Of a stretch of 64,000 bases of DNA, positions 51,698 to 60,422 are shown piece by piece; positions within the stretch are counted from its first letter, which is position 1; every line of letters starts with the position of its first letter. The notes beneath the pieces were generated by a model. That model had not been told where the DNA came from and did no database searches. It worked only from the letters and a program-made list of their open reading frames with translations. A program made the translations under genes and the position numbers. This DNA is from Octadecabacter sp. SW4 (lineage in GTDB: Bacteria > Pseudomonadota > Alphaproteobacteria > Rhodobacterales > Rhodobacteraceae): contig NZ_CP042819.1 of assembly GCF_008065155.1 (NCBI RefSeq), positions 2,266,922 through 2,330,921 of the forward strand, in the 5' to 3' direction.

Positions 51698-52231
51698 TTA
51701 GTTGCCGTGACGTCCACCACGATCACCACGATCGCCGCGTCCACCGCGATCACCGCGATCACCGCGCTCAGCCATAAAGGCCAGAGCGGTCTCGTATTCC
51801 TGCGCGCTCAGGCTACCGTCATCATCGGTGTCCATCATGGCGAACATGCGGCCCTGACGATCCGTGTTGCGGTCTTCGCTGCGGGCCTGCATTTCGTCCA
51901 TCTGCAAAAGCCCGTCATCATTGGCGTCCAGCCGTTCGATCATGCGGGTCATGTTGCGTTCACGGCGCGCATCTTCGCGGGCCGCAGCCGCGGCGGCAAG
52001 TTCTTCGGCCGAAAGGGCGCCATCGCCGTCCGTGTCCGACTGTGCAAACCGCTCGGCTGCCTGTGCCTGAATTGCGGCCTGCAGTTCTGCGGTCGTCACC
52101 AGACCATCATTGTCGGCGTCGATCTGTTCAAAGCCGGGCAGATCCGGCCCTCGGCCAGTTTGCCCTTGGGCCTCGGCCGTGTTGACCATCAGTGCCGTCG
52201 CAATACCTGCCATCAGAAGTGTCGTTTTCAT
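51698..52231 (-). CDS. Secreted EF-hand protein with RGD/GG-repeat tail
   Basis: A 177-residue protein with a signal peptide (LLMAGIATALMVNTAEAQ; cleavage near AEA-Q). Four EF-hand loops are seen: IDADNDGLVTTAEL, SDTDGDGALSAEEL, LDANDDGLLQMDEM and MDTDDDGSLSAQEY. Each has the D-x-D-x-D-G-x-(L/I)-x3-E pattern, so calcium binding is likely. The last 20 residues are repeats of GDRGDRGGR, encoded by a direct repeat in the DNA. It is first in the module that contains the ECF sigma factor. Confidence 0.9.
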   Translation of the reverse strand: MKTTLLMAGIATALMVNTAEAQGQTGRGPDLPGFEQIDADNDGLVTTAELQAAIQAQAAERFAQSDTDGDGALSAEELAAAAAAREDARRERNMTRMIERLDANDDGLLQMDEMQARSEDRNTDRQGRMFAMMDTDDDGSLSAQEYETALAFMAERGDRGDRGGRGDRGDRGGRHGN

Positions 52232-52428
52232 TTCTTGTCCTTTCGAGGTTCAACTTCACCAGCGGCCCTCAACTGCCGCCGATACACCTCAAACGGGCCA
52301 GCGCCGGAGTTCCGTCGCGCATGCCAAATTTTTTTTCATCTTTTTGCGACATCGCGCCGCAACGCCACGATGCCCCCTTTATTTTTCAGCGCCAAAGCCG
52401 CATGTCTGAGCCTGCAAAAGGATCAATC

Positions 52429-52818
52429 ATGCCCCAGGACACAGCCTTCGTGGATGACCGGCCGACAAAACCCGCCATTTGGCGGGGTTTTCAGCGTAAG
52501 TGCCCAAATTGCGGTGAGGGGCATCTGTTTCAGGGCTATCTCAAGGTTGTGGATCAATGTCCTGTGTGCCGCGAAGACCTGTATCACCATCGCGCTGATG
52601 ATGGCCCCGCCTATCTGACCATTCTTGTGGTTGGCCACGTGATGGCCCCCCTGCTACACGTGGCATTTACGCAGTTTCGCCCCGATCCCCTTGTTCTCGC
52701 CACTATTTTTACGGTTGGGACTGTGGGATTATCACTTTACCTTCTGCCCAGACTGAAGGGGGTCGTGGTTGCCATACAATGGTCGCGGCGGATGCACGGG
52801 TTTGGCGCGCCCCAATAA
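52429..52818 (+). CDS. DUF983 zinc-finger membrane protein
   Basis: A 129-residue protein. ATG at 52429 (MPQDTAFVDDRPTKP) has AAAAGGA upstream; an in-frame ATG at 52402 would add MSEPAKGSI. The DUF983 signature is RGFQRKCPNCGEGHLFQGYL with CPVCREDLYHHRADDGPAYL. Two hydrophobic helices follow. Function unknown; members are often near cytochrome oxidase or lipid genes. The NUDIX gene begins 13 bp later. Confidence 0.9.
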   Translation: MPQDTAFVDDRPTKPAIWRGFQRKCPNCGEGHLFQGYLKVVDQCPVCREDLYHHRADDGPAYLTILVVGHVMAPLLHVAFTQFRPDPLVLATIFTVGTVGLSLYLLPRLKGVVVAIQWSRRMHGFGAPQ

Positions 52819-52831
52819 TCGGGGGTCTTTC

Positions 52832-53515
52832 ATGGATAAAACGTCAATCCGCGATGCGGCGACGATCATCGTGCTGCGCGACCGTGCCAGTAACCCGCGT
52901 ATCCTGATGGGGCAACGCGGGGCCAAGGCCGTTTTCATGCCCAATAAATTCGTCTTTCCCGGTGGCGCCGTAGATGCCGGTGACCGGGCGATCCCGCTTG
53001 CCAAACCCGTTGCCGCCCCCTGCGCTGCGCGCCTTGCCGATCAAAGCACCCTGCCCGCCAACGCCCTTGCCGCTGCCGCGATCCGCGAGCTGTGGGAGGA
53101 AACCGGCCAGATCCTTGGCACAGCCGCCGATTGGCCCGATGCCCCGCAGGGGTGGCGTGGATTTGCGCGCACGGGCCACCGTCCATCGCCTGACGGGCTA
53201 CAATTTGTCTTTCGCGCCATCACCCCCAAGGGCCTGCCACGCCGTTTTGATGCGCGCTTCTTTTTGGCGGATGCGGGTGCGCTTGCCAGTGATCCCGACG
53301 ATTTCAGCAACGCCGAGGACGAATTGCGCGACCTGCAATGGATCCCGCTTGCGCAGGCGCGCGATTTTGACCTGCCCTTTATTACCCAAGTCGTGCTGGC
53401 CGAGGTCAGCGCCCGGGTCCATGATACCGCGCCTCCCGCCACGGTGCCGTTCTTTCGCAACGACGACGAGGCACATCTGGTCGCGCAACTGGGTGGGGAC
53501 AGCCCGCTTAGATAG
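52832..53515 (+). CDS. NUDIX hydrolase
   Basis: A 227-residue Nudix protein. The Nudix box is split by an insertion typical of this group: FPGGAVDAGDRAIPL and then ALAAAAIRELWEETGQILG, which has the REXXEEXG core. RHGGKF-type edge elements are absent; NKFVFPGGAV precedes the box. Substrate may be CoA or nucleoside diphosphate derivatives; unresolved. ATG at 52832. Its end overlaps the convergent DMT gene by 8 bp. Confidence 0.9.
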   Translation: MDKTSIRDAATIIVLRDRASNPRILMGQRGAKAVFMPNKFVFPGGAVDAGDRAIPLAKPVAAPCAARLADQSTLPANALAAAAIRELWEETGQILGTAADWPDAPQGWRGFARTGHRPSPDGLQFVFRAITPKGLPRRFDARFFLADAGALASDPDDFSNAEDELRDLQWIPLAQARDFDLPFITQVVLAEVSARVHDTAPPATVPFFRNDDEAHLVAQLGGDSPLR

Positions 53516-54410
53516 CAACAATCAGTGCGATGATCGCCAGGCACAGAACCGCCACGCCCTGATATTCGCGCGCGGTGGTTTTTTCCTTGAAAATCAATGC
53601 TGAAACAAGGAACGAAAAGACCAGCTCGACCTGCCCCAGCGCCTTGACGTAGGCGACCGTTTGCAAGGCAAAGGCGGTGAACCAGCAGATCGACCCGACC
53701 ATGCTGCTGACCCCGACCAGTGCGCCGACGCGCCAGACCGCAAAGACGCGCCCGATCTCGCCCCGTTCGCGCCATGCCATCCACGCCGCCATCGCCAGCG
53801 TCTGAAACGCCGTCACAAAAGCCAGCGTCGTCAAGGCGCGCAACAAGGCATCGCCGTGTGACAGCGACAGCGCCGCGCCGCGATACCCAACTGCCGAGAC
53901 GGCAAACAACAGGCCTGACAAAATGCCCAACCCCGCCGCGCGGTTGAAAATACGGCGGTGCCACGCGCCCGTGGCGGCGGGCGGGTCCGACAAAAGCAGG
54001 ACACCGACCAGCCCCAGCAGGATCGCGCCAAAACCTGCCCAACTGACCCCTTCGCGCAGCACGATCATGCCGACGATCACCGACATGATCACTTCGGTCT
54101 TCTTGAAGGTGATCCCGACGGCAAAGTTGCGATGGGCAAAAAGGGCGACAACGCACATCGTCGCGAGGATCTGCGCGGCCCCGCCCGCCAGCGCGTAGGC
54201 CCAGAAACGCAAGGGGATCGCGGGAAGCGCCTGCCCGCCGATCTGCCCATAACCCAGCATCAACAGTGCCACCAATGGCGCTGAATAGACAAACCGCGCA
54301 AAGGTCGCACCAGCGGTCGACAGCCGTGTCGCCTTGAGCTGCTTTTGCAGCCCAAATCGCGCGGTCTGCGCCAAAGCGGCCAGTAGCGTGATCGGGATCC
54401 ATGCCTCCAT
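53508..54410 (-). CDS. EamA/DMT family transporter
   Basis: A 300-residue membrane protein with about ten helices in two EamA repeats, such as FAVGITFKKTEVIMSVIVGMIV and VELVFSFLVSALIFKEKTTAREYQGVAVLC. Starts MEAWIPITLLAALAQTARFGLQK at 54410. A second DMT protein in this window (3170-4066) belongs to a different subgroup. Substrate unknown. 20 bp separate it from the desaturase gene upstream on the same strand. Confidence 0.85.
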   Translation of the reverse strand: MEAWIPITLLAALAQTARFGLQKQLKATRLSTAGATFARFVYSAPLVALLMLGYGQIGGQALPAIPLRFWAYALAGGAAQILATMCVVALFAHRNFAVGITFKKTEVIMSVIVGMIVLREGVSWAGFGAILLGLVGVLLLSDPPAATGAWHRRIFNRAAGLGILSGLLFAVSAVGYRGAALSLSHGDALLRALTTLAFVTAFQTLAMAAWMAWRERGEIGRVFAVWRVGALVGVSSMVGSICWFTAFALQTVAYVKALGQVELVFSFLVSALIFKEKTTAREYQGVAVLCLAIIALIVAI

Positions 54411-54430
54411 GGCCCTCCTATGCGCTGAAT

Positions 54431-55333
54431 TTACTGATCGCGCCAGAGCGGGTGTGGCACCGGATCCTTGGCACGCCAGAAATGCCGCCGCATGACCTCG
54501 CGGTATGAGCCATAGCGATACCCGCCGTTACGGGCCAGATATCCGTCTCTCGCTGCACGATATAGCTGTGGCAGGCGATACCACGGCACCCCGGGATGGG
54601 CATGATGCACAACGTGCAAGTTATTGTTCAAGAACAGGAATGCCAGGGGGCCACGGTCTTCGACGATCACCGTGCGGCCCTGTGCATCGTCATGGGCGCG
54701 ATGTTCCAGAAAGGTGCGGATCTTGATCAGCGCATGGCCGATATAGACTGCGATCAGATAGGCCCAAAACGGCATGGGCGAAACTGCAACGCCCCAGATC
54801 ACCAGTGCGGCGCAGGGCAGATGCAGCATCCAGCCGCGCAGCACAGCACGGTCCCCGCGTCGCATCGCACGCCAGTCCGACGCCATCCACATGACCTGCC
54901 CGACCAGTGGCCCGATCAGCAACCGTCCCGCCAACCTGTTGTTGAACCGCAAGACCGCGCGCAAGGGGGCACCCAGCCCGCGCCAGACGGCAGGATCAAG
55001 ATAGTTGCTTTCGGGGTCGTCGTAAGGATCGGTCAGGCTTTCGTCGTGATGATGCGCCAGGTGGGTATCGCGGAACCGCAGATAGGGAATACACAACGTC
55101 AAAGCGGGCGCAACCAGCGCCGCATTCAGCCACGCGATGCGTGTCGGGTGACCGTGGATCGCTTCGTGTTGCAGGGATGCGTGCTGTGCGGTCGCAACGC
55201 CTGCAACAATCACTGCAAGCGGCAGCCAGATACTGGCCAGCCAGAACACCGCCACAGCCCAGACGCCGTAGCAACCAAGAAGCAGGGCAAATGTCGGCCA
55301 TTCGATTTCGGGAAAAAGGGTGCGTGTCGTCAT
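54431..55333 (-). CDS. Fatty acid desaturase
   Basis: A 300-residue integral membrane di-iron desaturase. Three histidine boxes are present: HEAIHGH, RDTHLAHHHDESLTDPYDDP and NNLHVVHHAHPGVPW. Several hydrophobic segments lie between. The sequence resembles bacterial membrane desaturases that act on lipids. ATG at 55333 (MTTRTLFPEIEWP) is preferred to TTG at 55342. It is divergent from an XRE regulator, with an operator-like palindrome in the gap, so lipid desaturation may be under its control. Confidence 0.9.
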   Translation of the reverse strand: MTTRTLFPEIEWPTFALLLGCYGVWAVAVFWLASIWLPLAVIVAGVATAQHASLQHEAIHGHPTRIAWLNAALVAPALTLCIPYLRFRDTHLAHHHDESLTDPYDDPESNYLDPAVWRGLGAPLRAVLRFNNRLAGRLLIGPLVGQVMWMASDWRAMRRGDRAVLRGWMLHLPCAALVIWGVAVSPMPFWAYLIAVYIGHALIKIRTFLEHRAHDDAQGRTVIVEDRGPLAFLFLNNNLHVVHHAHPGVPWYRLPQLYRAARDGYLARNGGYRYGSYREVMRRHFWRAKDPVPHPLWRDQ

Positions 55334-55393
55334 CTTGCTCAAGAGATATCAAGCGACGTGCCACCTGCCCATTTCGAGAATAGTTCACAAAAG

Positions 55394-55406
55394 ACACAAA
55401 ATGTGT
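55394..55406. promoter_or_regulatory. Palindromic operator candidate between desaturase and XRE genes
   Basis: ACACAAAATGTGT is a perfect inverted repeat (ACACA/TGTGT, 3-bp centre). It lies 13 bp before the XRE start (ATG 55419) and about 60 bp before the desaturase start. It is a likely autoregulatory operator. An ATG at 55401 falls inside it. Confidence 0.55.
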
Positions 55407-55418
55407 ATTAATTCACTA

Positions 55419-56279
55419 ATGATGGAAAAAATCGACAAACGCGACCGCGCAAAGGTCTTTCGCGCCCGCCTGACTGCCGCAATGACCGAATCCGCCACCA
55501 GCCAAAGTGCCTTGGCACGGCGCGCAGGCGTGGACCGTTCCACCCTGTCGCAATTGCTGAAATCGGACGGCGCGCGCCTGCCCAACGCCCAACTGGTCGC
55601 CGAATGTGCCGCTGCCCTTGGGGTCAGCGCCGATTGGCTGCTGGGTCTGTCCGACCGCCCCGAACAGGCAGCCGATCTGGTCGCCGCCGCCATGAAAATC
55701 ACCCAAGCGCCGCGCGCCGATGTCGACGAACAGATCTTTGCCTGGCACCAGGAGGCCGAGGGCTACAAAATCCGCCATGTGCCGACCGGCCTGCCCGATA
55801 TGTTCAAAACCGATGACGTTCTGCGCTGGGAATACGGGCCGTCACTCGGGCGATCGACCGATCAGGCGGTCGGGGCTTCGCGTGACAGGCTGGACTGGAT
55901 CAGATCAGCGCGGTCGGACTATGAAATTGCCATGCCGCTGTTCGAACTGCATAGCTTTGCCCAGGGCGCGGGATATTATGCGGGGCTGGATGTGCCGACA
56001 CGCCACGCCCAACTGGATCACATCGCGGCGCTGACTGATCAGCTATACCCGACGCTGCGGGTGCATTTGTTTGACGCACGGCGATTGTATTCGGCCCCGG
56101 TCACGGTCTTTGGCCCGCTTTTGGCGGTGCTGTATCTGGGGCAAAACTACATGGCTTTTCGTGACACTGAACGGGTGCAATTCATGTCGCGGCACTTTGA
56201 TCTGCTGGTGCGCGAGGCGCGGATCGGCTCGCGCGACCTTATTCCCCATCTCGACGAACTGCGCGCCCTGATCGGCTAA
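55419..56279 (+). CDS. XRE-family regulator with C-terminal sensor region
   Basis: A 286-residue protein. The N-terminal HTH reads SQSALARRAGVDRSTLSQLL with LVAECAAALGVSADWLLGLS. The rest (about 200 residues) is not a common sensor: it includes EGYKIRHVPTGLPDMFKTDD, WIRSARSDYEIAMPLFELHS, and VTVFGPLLAVLYLGQNYMAF. It is probably a ligand-sensing or dimerisation domain. Start ATG at 55419 (MMEKIDKRD); ATG at 55401 is an alternative. Divergent from the desaturase gene, which it probably regulates. It converges on the SDR gene with a 4-bp overlap. Confidence 0.87.
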   Translation: MMEKIDKRDRAKVFRARLTAAMTESATSQSALARRAGVDRSTLSQLLKSDGARLPNAQLVAECAAALGVSADWLLGLSDRPEQAADLVAAAMKITQAPRADVDEQIFAWHQEAEGYKIRHVPTGLPDMFKTDDVLRWEYGPSLGRSTDQAVGASRDRLDWIRSARSDYEIAMPLFELHSFAQGAGYYAGLDVPTRHAQLDHIAALTDQLYPTLRVHLFDARRLYSAPVTVFGPLLAVLYLGQNYMAFRDTERVQFMSRHFDLLVREARIGSRDLIPHLDELRALIG

Positions 56280-57028
56280 AGTTTCGGGTCGGGGTTTTCA
56301 GTGTGCCCATCCACGGAAATCACCTGCCCGCTGACCAACCGCGCCTGGTCTGAGCCCAGAAAAAGTGCCATGTCTGCCACGTCCTGCGCGCGCACAAAAC
56401 TGCGCATAGACGTGCCCGCGGCGTAGCCCTGATAAACCTGATCGCGGGTCATGCCCTTGGCTGCTGCCTCGCGTTGCATGACACCCTCCATACGCGGCCC
56501 GATCACGGCACCCGGACAGATTGCATTGGCACGGATTCCGAACGGCCCCAATTCCATCGCCAATGTTTTCATCAGGCCGATCACCGCCCATTTCGCCGCC
56601 GCATAGGGCGCACGGTTCGGGTAGCCATAGATACCCGCCGTGGACGAGGTGAACACCATCGCGCCCGCGCCGCGGTCCTTCATCAGGGGGGCCGCATATT
56701 TCGCCGCCAGAAACGCCCCTTCCAGGTTCACCGAGACGCAGCGCTGCCACTCGGCGAGCGCCACATCCTCGACCAGCGCCGTTGGCCCTGCGATCCCCGC
56801 ATTGGCGCACAGCACATCCAAGCCGCCCGCCGCCCCAAGCGCCGCAAACACCGCCGCCATCGCCGTTTCATCAGAGGCATCGGCATGGTGGCACTCCCAG
56901 CCGGCGGGGCAAGCTGCAAGCGCATCCGCATCCACGTCCGTCACCCAGACATCAAAGCCGGCGTCGCCATAGGCCTGCGCCATCGCCTGCCCGATCCCGC
57001 TGGCCCCGGCCGTGATCAAGACACGCAT
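56276..57028 (-). CDS. Short-chain dehydrogenase/reductase in the carnitine operon
   Basis: A 250-residue SDR. The NAD(P) motif is LITAGASGIGQAMAQAYG, an Asp after beta-2 (WVTDVDAD) suggests NAD+ preference, and the active site is SSTAGIYGYPNRAPYAAAKWA (Ser, YxxxK). NAG is CANAGIAGP. The ATG at 57028 overlaps the stop of the carnitine dehydrogenase gene (ATGA), so it is co-translated. Its substrate is probably a hydroxy-acid or alcohol of the carnitine path; inference only. Confidence 0.88.
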   Translation of the reverse strand: MRVLITAGASGIGQAMAQAYGDAGFDVWVTDVDADALAACPAGWECHHADASDETAMAAVFAALGAAGGLDVLCANAGIAGPTALVEDVALAEWQRCVSVNLEGAFLAAKYAAPLMKDRGAGAMVFTSSTAGIYGYPNRAPYAAAKWAVIGLMKTLAMELGPFGIRANAICPGAVIGPRMEGVMQREAAAKGMTRDQVYQGYAAGTSMRSFVRAQDVADMALFLGSDQARLVSGQVISVDGHTENPDPKL

Positions 57029-58491
57029 CAACGCACCCCCACAGCCGCACCGGCACCTTCGGGATGGGGTAGCTTGGCATGGGCCCGCGCCAGTTTCGCA
57101 AGCGGTTCGGCCACACGGGCCGCGGGATCGCTGGCCTTGCGCGTGGACAGACTGACATGGATCAGCATGTGTTCGCCCGTGGCCAGCAATCGATCGCCCT
57201 CAAGCATGCGATGGAACAGGTGCAGCTTTTTACCCGCGCCCATCAGCACCTGCGTTTCCACCCGAATGCGCGCGCCCGCATGCACCTCATCGAGATGGCG
57301 AATATGGGTTTCAGCAGTAAAATAGCTGCCGCCCGTCGCGATATAGTCGCTGTCACAGCCAACAATCATCATCAGCCGATCCGTGGCATCACCAAAGGCC
57401 TGCAAATAACGCGCCTCGTTCATATGGCCGTTGTAATCGGTCCAGTCGAGAGGCACAGCGCGGCTCACCGTCAGGACGGGGCGGGAAATATCGGCGACCT
57501 CATCCAAAGTTGCCGCCACCGTAGTGCTGGCCCTGTCACGCGCGTTCAGCACCTGCCCCGCACCCCAATCCTGCGCCTTGAGACCACGCAGGATCGTCAC
57601 CAGATTATTGTCGCGGATACGCTCCAATTCACGGATCGTATGCATGCCCGATTGCGCATCCGACTGGTCGGCGATGGCATCGATCAGATCATCGGTCAGC
57701 TCCGGGACATCCATCAGTTTCGTCCAGGGCCAGCTTAGGCAAGGGCCGAATTGTTCAATGAAGTGGCGCATCCCCGCCTCGCCACCGGCAATCCGATAGG
57801 TTTCAAACAGACCCATCTGCGCCCAGCGCAAGCCAAAGCCCATGCGGATCGCCTCGTCGATTTCGGTCGTGGTGGCGATCCCGTCCTTGATCATCCACAA
57901 CGCCTCGCGCCAGACAGCCTCAAGGAAGCGATCAGCGATATGTGCATCGATTTCCTTGGTCAGGCGAAGAGGGAACATGCCAATCTCACGCAGGATCGCT
58001 TCTGCGCGGGTCGGCAAGTCTGCGCCATTCGCATCGGTCGTGACCAGTTCAACCAGTGGCAATAGATAAACAGGGTTGAACGGGTGGCACACCACGATCT
58101 GGTCGGGTCGCGCAGCGCAGCCCTGCAATTGCGACGGTTTGAACCCAGATGTTGACGACCCGATCACCGCATCGGGTGCACAGTGTTCCTGCAGGGTCTG
58201 GTAGACTTTGCGTTTGAGCTCCAAGCGCTCGGGCACGCTTTCCTGAATCCAGACGGCACCATCCACAGCATCCGACATCGTGTCGTGAAAGCTCAGCCGT
58301 CCCTCCTCGGGCAGGGCCACATCCGATAGCCCGGGCAGGGACCGGCGCGCATTGTCAAGCACTTCGCCGATCTTGCGTTGCGCCTGCGTATCGGGATCAA
58401 AGACGCGCACATCCCATCCCGCCAGTAGGAACCGCGCCGCCCAACCGCCACCAATGACCCCACCGCCAATTATGGCTGCCGTGTTACCCAT
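57028..58491 (-). CDS. lcdH: Carnitine 3-dehydrogenase fused to a thioesterase
   Basis: A 487-residue bifunctional protein. Residues 1-320 form a 3-hydroxyacyl-CoA dehydrogenase-type enzyme: AIIGGGVIGGGWAARFLLAG, QESVPERLELKRKVYQTL, SSTSGFKPSQLQ, CHPFNPVYLLPLVELV, and a C-terminal helical domain (GFGLRWAQMGLFETYRIAGG). This is L-carnitine 3-dehydrogenase. Residues about 325-487 form a 4HBT hot-dog thioesterase (DWTDYNGHMNEARYLQAFGD, TAETHIRHLDEVHAGARIRV), likely a betainyl-CoA thioesterase releasing glycine betaine. Such fusions are known in rhizobia and roseobacters. Start ATG at 58491. Confidence 0.93.
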   Translation of the reverse strand: MGNTAAIIGGGVIGGGWAARFLLAGWDVRVFDPDTQAQRKIGEVLDNARRSLPGLSDVALPEEGRLSFHDTMSDAVDGAVWIQESVPERLELKRKVYQTLQEHCAPDAVIGSSTSGFKPSQLQGCAARPDQIVVCHPFNPVYLLPLVELVTTDANGADLPTRAEAILREIGMFPLRLTKEIDAHIADRFLEAVWREALWMIKDGIATTTEIDEAIRMGFGLRWAQMGLFETYRIAGGEAGMRHFIEQFGPCLSWPWTKLMDVPELTDDLIDAIADQSDAQSGMHTIRELERIRDNNLVTILRGLKAQDWGAGQVLNARDRASTTVAATLDEVADISRPVLTVSRAVPLDWTDYNGHMNEARYLQAFGDATDRLMMIVGCDSDYIATGGSYFTAETHIRHLDEVHAGARIRVETQVLMGAGKKLHLFHRMLEGDRLLATGEHMLIHVSLSTRKASDPAARVAEPLAKLARAHAKLPHPEGAGAAVGVR

Positions 58492-58664
58492 GTGCGTTCC
58501 TCCTCGAAGCGCCGGGGCAATGCCCGGATTGTTGGTCAGATTTCGGTCGTTTCCGCGACCTGTCGCGCGGGCGATCCCGAGTGATTGAATTCATCTGTAG
58601 GCACGGGTTGGCATATCCTCACGCGTGACCAGACCAGTCAGGGTGCGCAAAACCGGAATGTTCA

Positions 58665-59216
58665 TTAACTCGTCTCTCCGACTCGGGCAAGGTCATAACC
58701 AAACCAGTCCAGTATGTCGCGCGCGGCAATGATGCGATCGGCGCCACCCTGCGCACGATGATCAAAGATCGCAGCATAGGTGCCGCCCGGATCACCCACG
58801 ACAAAAGTGCGGCGGTCATAATCCATCCACAACACCCAAAGGGCAGCGGGCCCACCGTAGGCCGCGCGCGTTTGCCCTTGGTCTACCCGCACAAACCGCC
58901 CTTCGCGGCTTGGGGCATAGCGGGTTTCAACCGCACCAGTTTCGCATTGGATCGCTCCATTGCATTGCAACACGACCTCGCGCAGCACCAAGCCAGTGCC
59001 ATCGGCCGATATCTGCACCGTGCGATCGCCGCGCGGCCATGCGCCCGCAATGTGCTGGCGCAGGAACCACCGGCCTTCCAGATCCTGCGCGCCAACGTCC
59101 ACCTGACTGGCAATCGGCGCCGCGGTATCACGAAACGAAAGCGCATCGTCGGGTGCGCGCGCACCCTCGCAGCCGGCCAAAAAAGTGGCTGCCAACAGCC
59201 AATTCAGTCGCAACAC
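58665..59216 (-). CDS. Lipocalin-like lipoprotein
   Basis: A 183-residue lipoprotein. GTG at 59216 behind a G-rich site starts a signal with lipobox LAGC, lipidated Cys at residue 16. The body shows a lipocalin-like beta-barrel: LEGRWFLRQHIAGAW at the N-terminus and WVLWMDYDRRTFVVGDPGGT near the C-terminus, which resembles the family's YAWVLxxDYxxAxVGxP motif. It sits inside the carnitine cluster and could bind a hydrophobic or quaternary ligand; that is inference. Between it and lcdH is a 173-bp gap with no evident gene. Confidence 0.75.
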   Translation of the reverse strand: MLRLNWLLAATFLAGCEGARAPDDALSFRDTAAPIASQVDVGAQDLEGRWFLRQHIAGAWPRGDRTVQISADGTGLVLREVVLQCNGAIQCETGAVETRYAPSREGRFVRVDQGQTRAAYGGPAALWVLWMDYDRRTFVVGDPGGTYAAIFDHRAQGGADRIIAARDILDWFGYDLARVGETS

Positions 59217-59292
59217 GGAGCCGCCCCCCCATCCGCGACGTCGTGCCAGCCCAAAAACGGGCCGCGCGACACGCTTTGGCCCAACGCCCGTA

Positions 59293-60204
59293 TCATGCAA
59301 CCGGCGCGCGTTTGACCAGACCCAGCTTCTTGCGCACCTCATCGGGTCCGATCACCCGCGCCCCAAGGTTTTCGACAATCCCAACCGCGCGTTCTACCAA
59401 TTGCGCATTGCTGGCCAGCACGCCCTTGTCGAGCATCAGGTTATCCTCAAGGCCGACCCGCACATTGCCCCCGGCCAGCACAGAGGCAGCCACATAAGGC
59501 ATCTGCGACCGCCCCAATCCAAAGGCGGAAAACACCCAGTCATCGGGCACATTGTTCACCATCGCCATAAAGGTATTTAGGTCATCGGGCGCCCCCCAGG
59601 GCACGCCCATACACAGCTGCACAAGGGCACTCTTTTCCAGCACGCCCTCCTTGACCAGCTGCTTGGCATACCAAAGATGGCCGGTATCAAAGGCCTCGAT
59701 CTCGGGCTTCACGCCCAGCTTGGTCATTAGTCCGCCCATCGCCACCAACATGCCCGGCGTGTTGGTCATGACATAGTCAGACTCGGCGAAATTCATCGTG
59801 CCGCAATCCAAAGTGCAAATTTCAGGCAGGCACTGGGCCACATGGGCGACCCTTTCACTTGCGCCCACCATGTCGGTGCCCTCGACCACTGGCAGCGGGT
59901 TTTCAACGCCGCCAAAGATCATGTCGCCGCCCATGCCAGCAGTCAGGTTCAACACCACGTCGACATCAGCAGCGCGAATACGCTCGGTCACTTCGCGATA
60001 AAGATCCAACCGGCGCGACGGCACACCGCTGTCGGGATCACGCACATGGCAATGCACCACAGCCGCCCCCGCCTTGGCCGCATCAATGGCACTGTCGGCA
60101 ATTTGTTTGGGGGATCGGGGCACATGCGGACTGCGATCCTGCGTGCTGCCCGATCCGGTGACGGCACAGGTGACAAACACCTCGCGATTCATTTCCAACG
60201 GCAT
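59293..60204 (-). CDS. BKACE-family beta-keto acid cleavage enzyme (probable 3-dehydrocarnitine cleavage)
   Basis: A 303-residue TIM-barrel enzyme. Zinc ligands H-x-H are in AAVVHCHVRDPDSG, and the catalytic Glu is probably in VKPEIEAFDTGHLW. The start MPLEMNREVFVTCAVTGSGS follows GGAGTG. BKACE enzymes condense acetyl-CoA with a beta-keto acid to give acetoacetate and an acyl-CoA. Beside carnitine dehydrogenase the likely reaction is 3-dehydrocarnitine + acetyl-CoA to betainyl-CoA + acetoacetate. The specificity is inferred from context. Confidence 0.9.
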   Translation of the reverse strand: MPLEMNREVFVTCAVTGSGSTQDRSPHVPRSPKQIADSAIDAAKAGAAVVHCHVRDPDSGVPSRRLDLYREVTERIRAADVDVVLNLTAGMGGDMIFGGVENPLPVVEGTDMVGASERVAHVAQCLPEICTLDCGTMNFAESDYVMTNTPGMLVAMGGLMTKLGVKPEIEAFDTGHLWYAKQLVKEGVLEKSALVQLCMGVPWGAPDDLNTFMAMVNNVPDDWVFSAFGLGRSQMPYVAASVLAGGNVRVGLEDNLMLDKGVLASNAQLVERAVGIVENLGARVIGPDEVRKKLGLVKRAPVA

Positions 60205-60355
60205 GGTGACACTCCATTTTCCAGCTTTCAAAACCGTCCGCGATTTCCCCCGCGCGCGCAACCCCAACTTCTTCTGTTCAAAACTACTCCCGCCGGAGGC
60301 GCAGATTGGCACCAAGTGCCACGCGGCTGGGACAGGGTCGGCCCGCCACACTGTC

Positions 60356-60374
60356 CCTTCCCCGCCGGGGAAGG
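60356..60374. repeat. GC-rich palindrome in the carnitine cluster
   Basis: CCTTCCCCG-C-CGGGGAAGG is a perfect 9-bp inverted repeat with a 1-base centre. It lies in the 218-bp gap between the aldo/keto reductase stop and the BKACE start. The surrounding GGTTGGGGGTCAAGGGGGCG is reminiscent of extragenic palindromic repeats seen in roseobacter genomes, but only one copy is present here. Confidence 0.6.
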
Positions 60375-60422
60375 CCAGGTTGGGGGTCAAGGGGGCGCGG
60401 GGCACCCGCTCATGGGCATTAT

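Noticed and set aside
52291..52313. GGAAC...CGTTT ECF-like promoter (minus strand) upstream of the EF-hand gene
   Set aside because: The spacer is only 13 bases, shorter than the 16-17 usual for such promoters, so it was not annotated.
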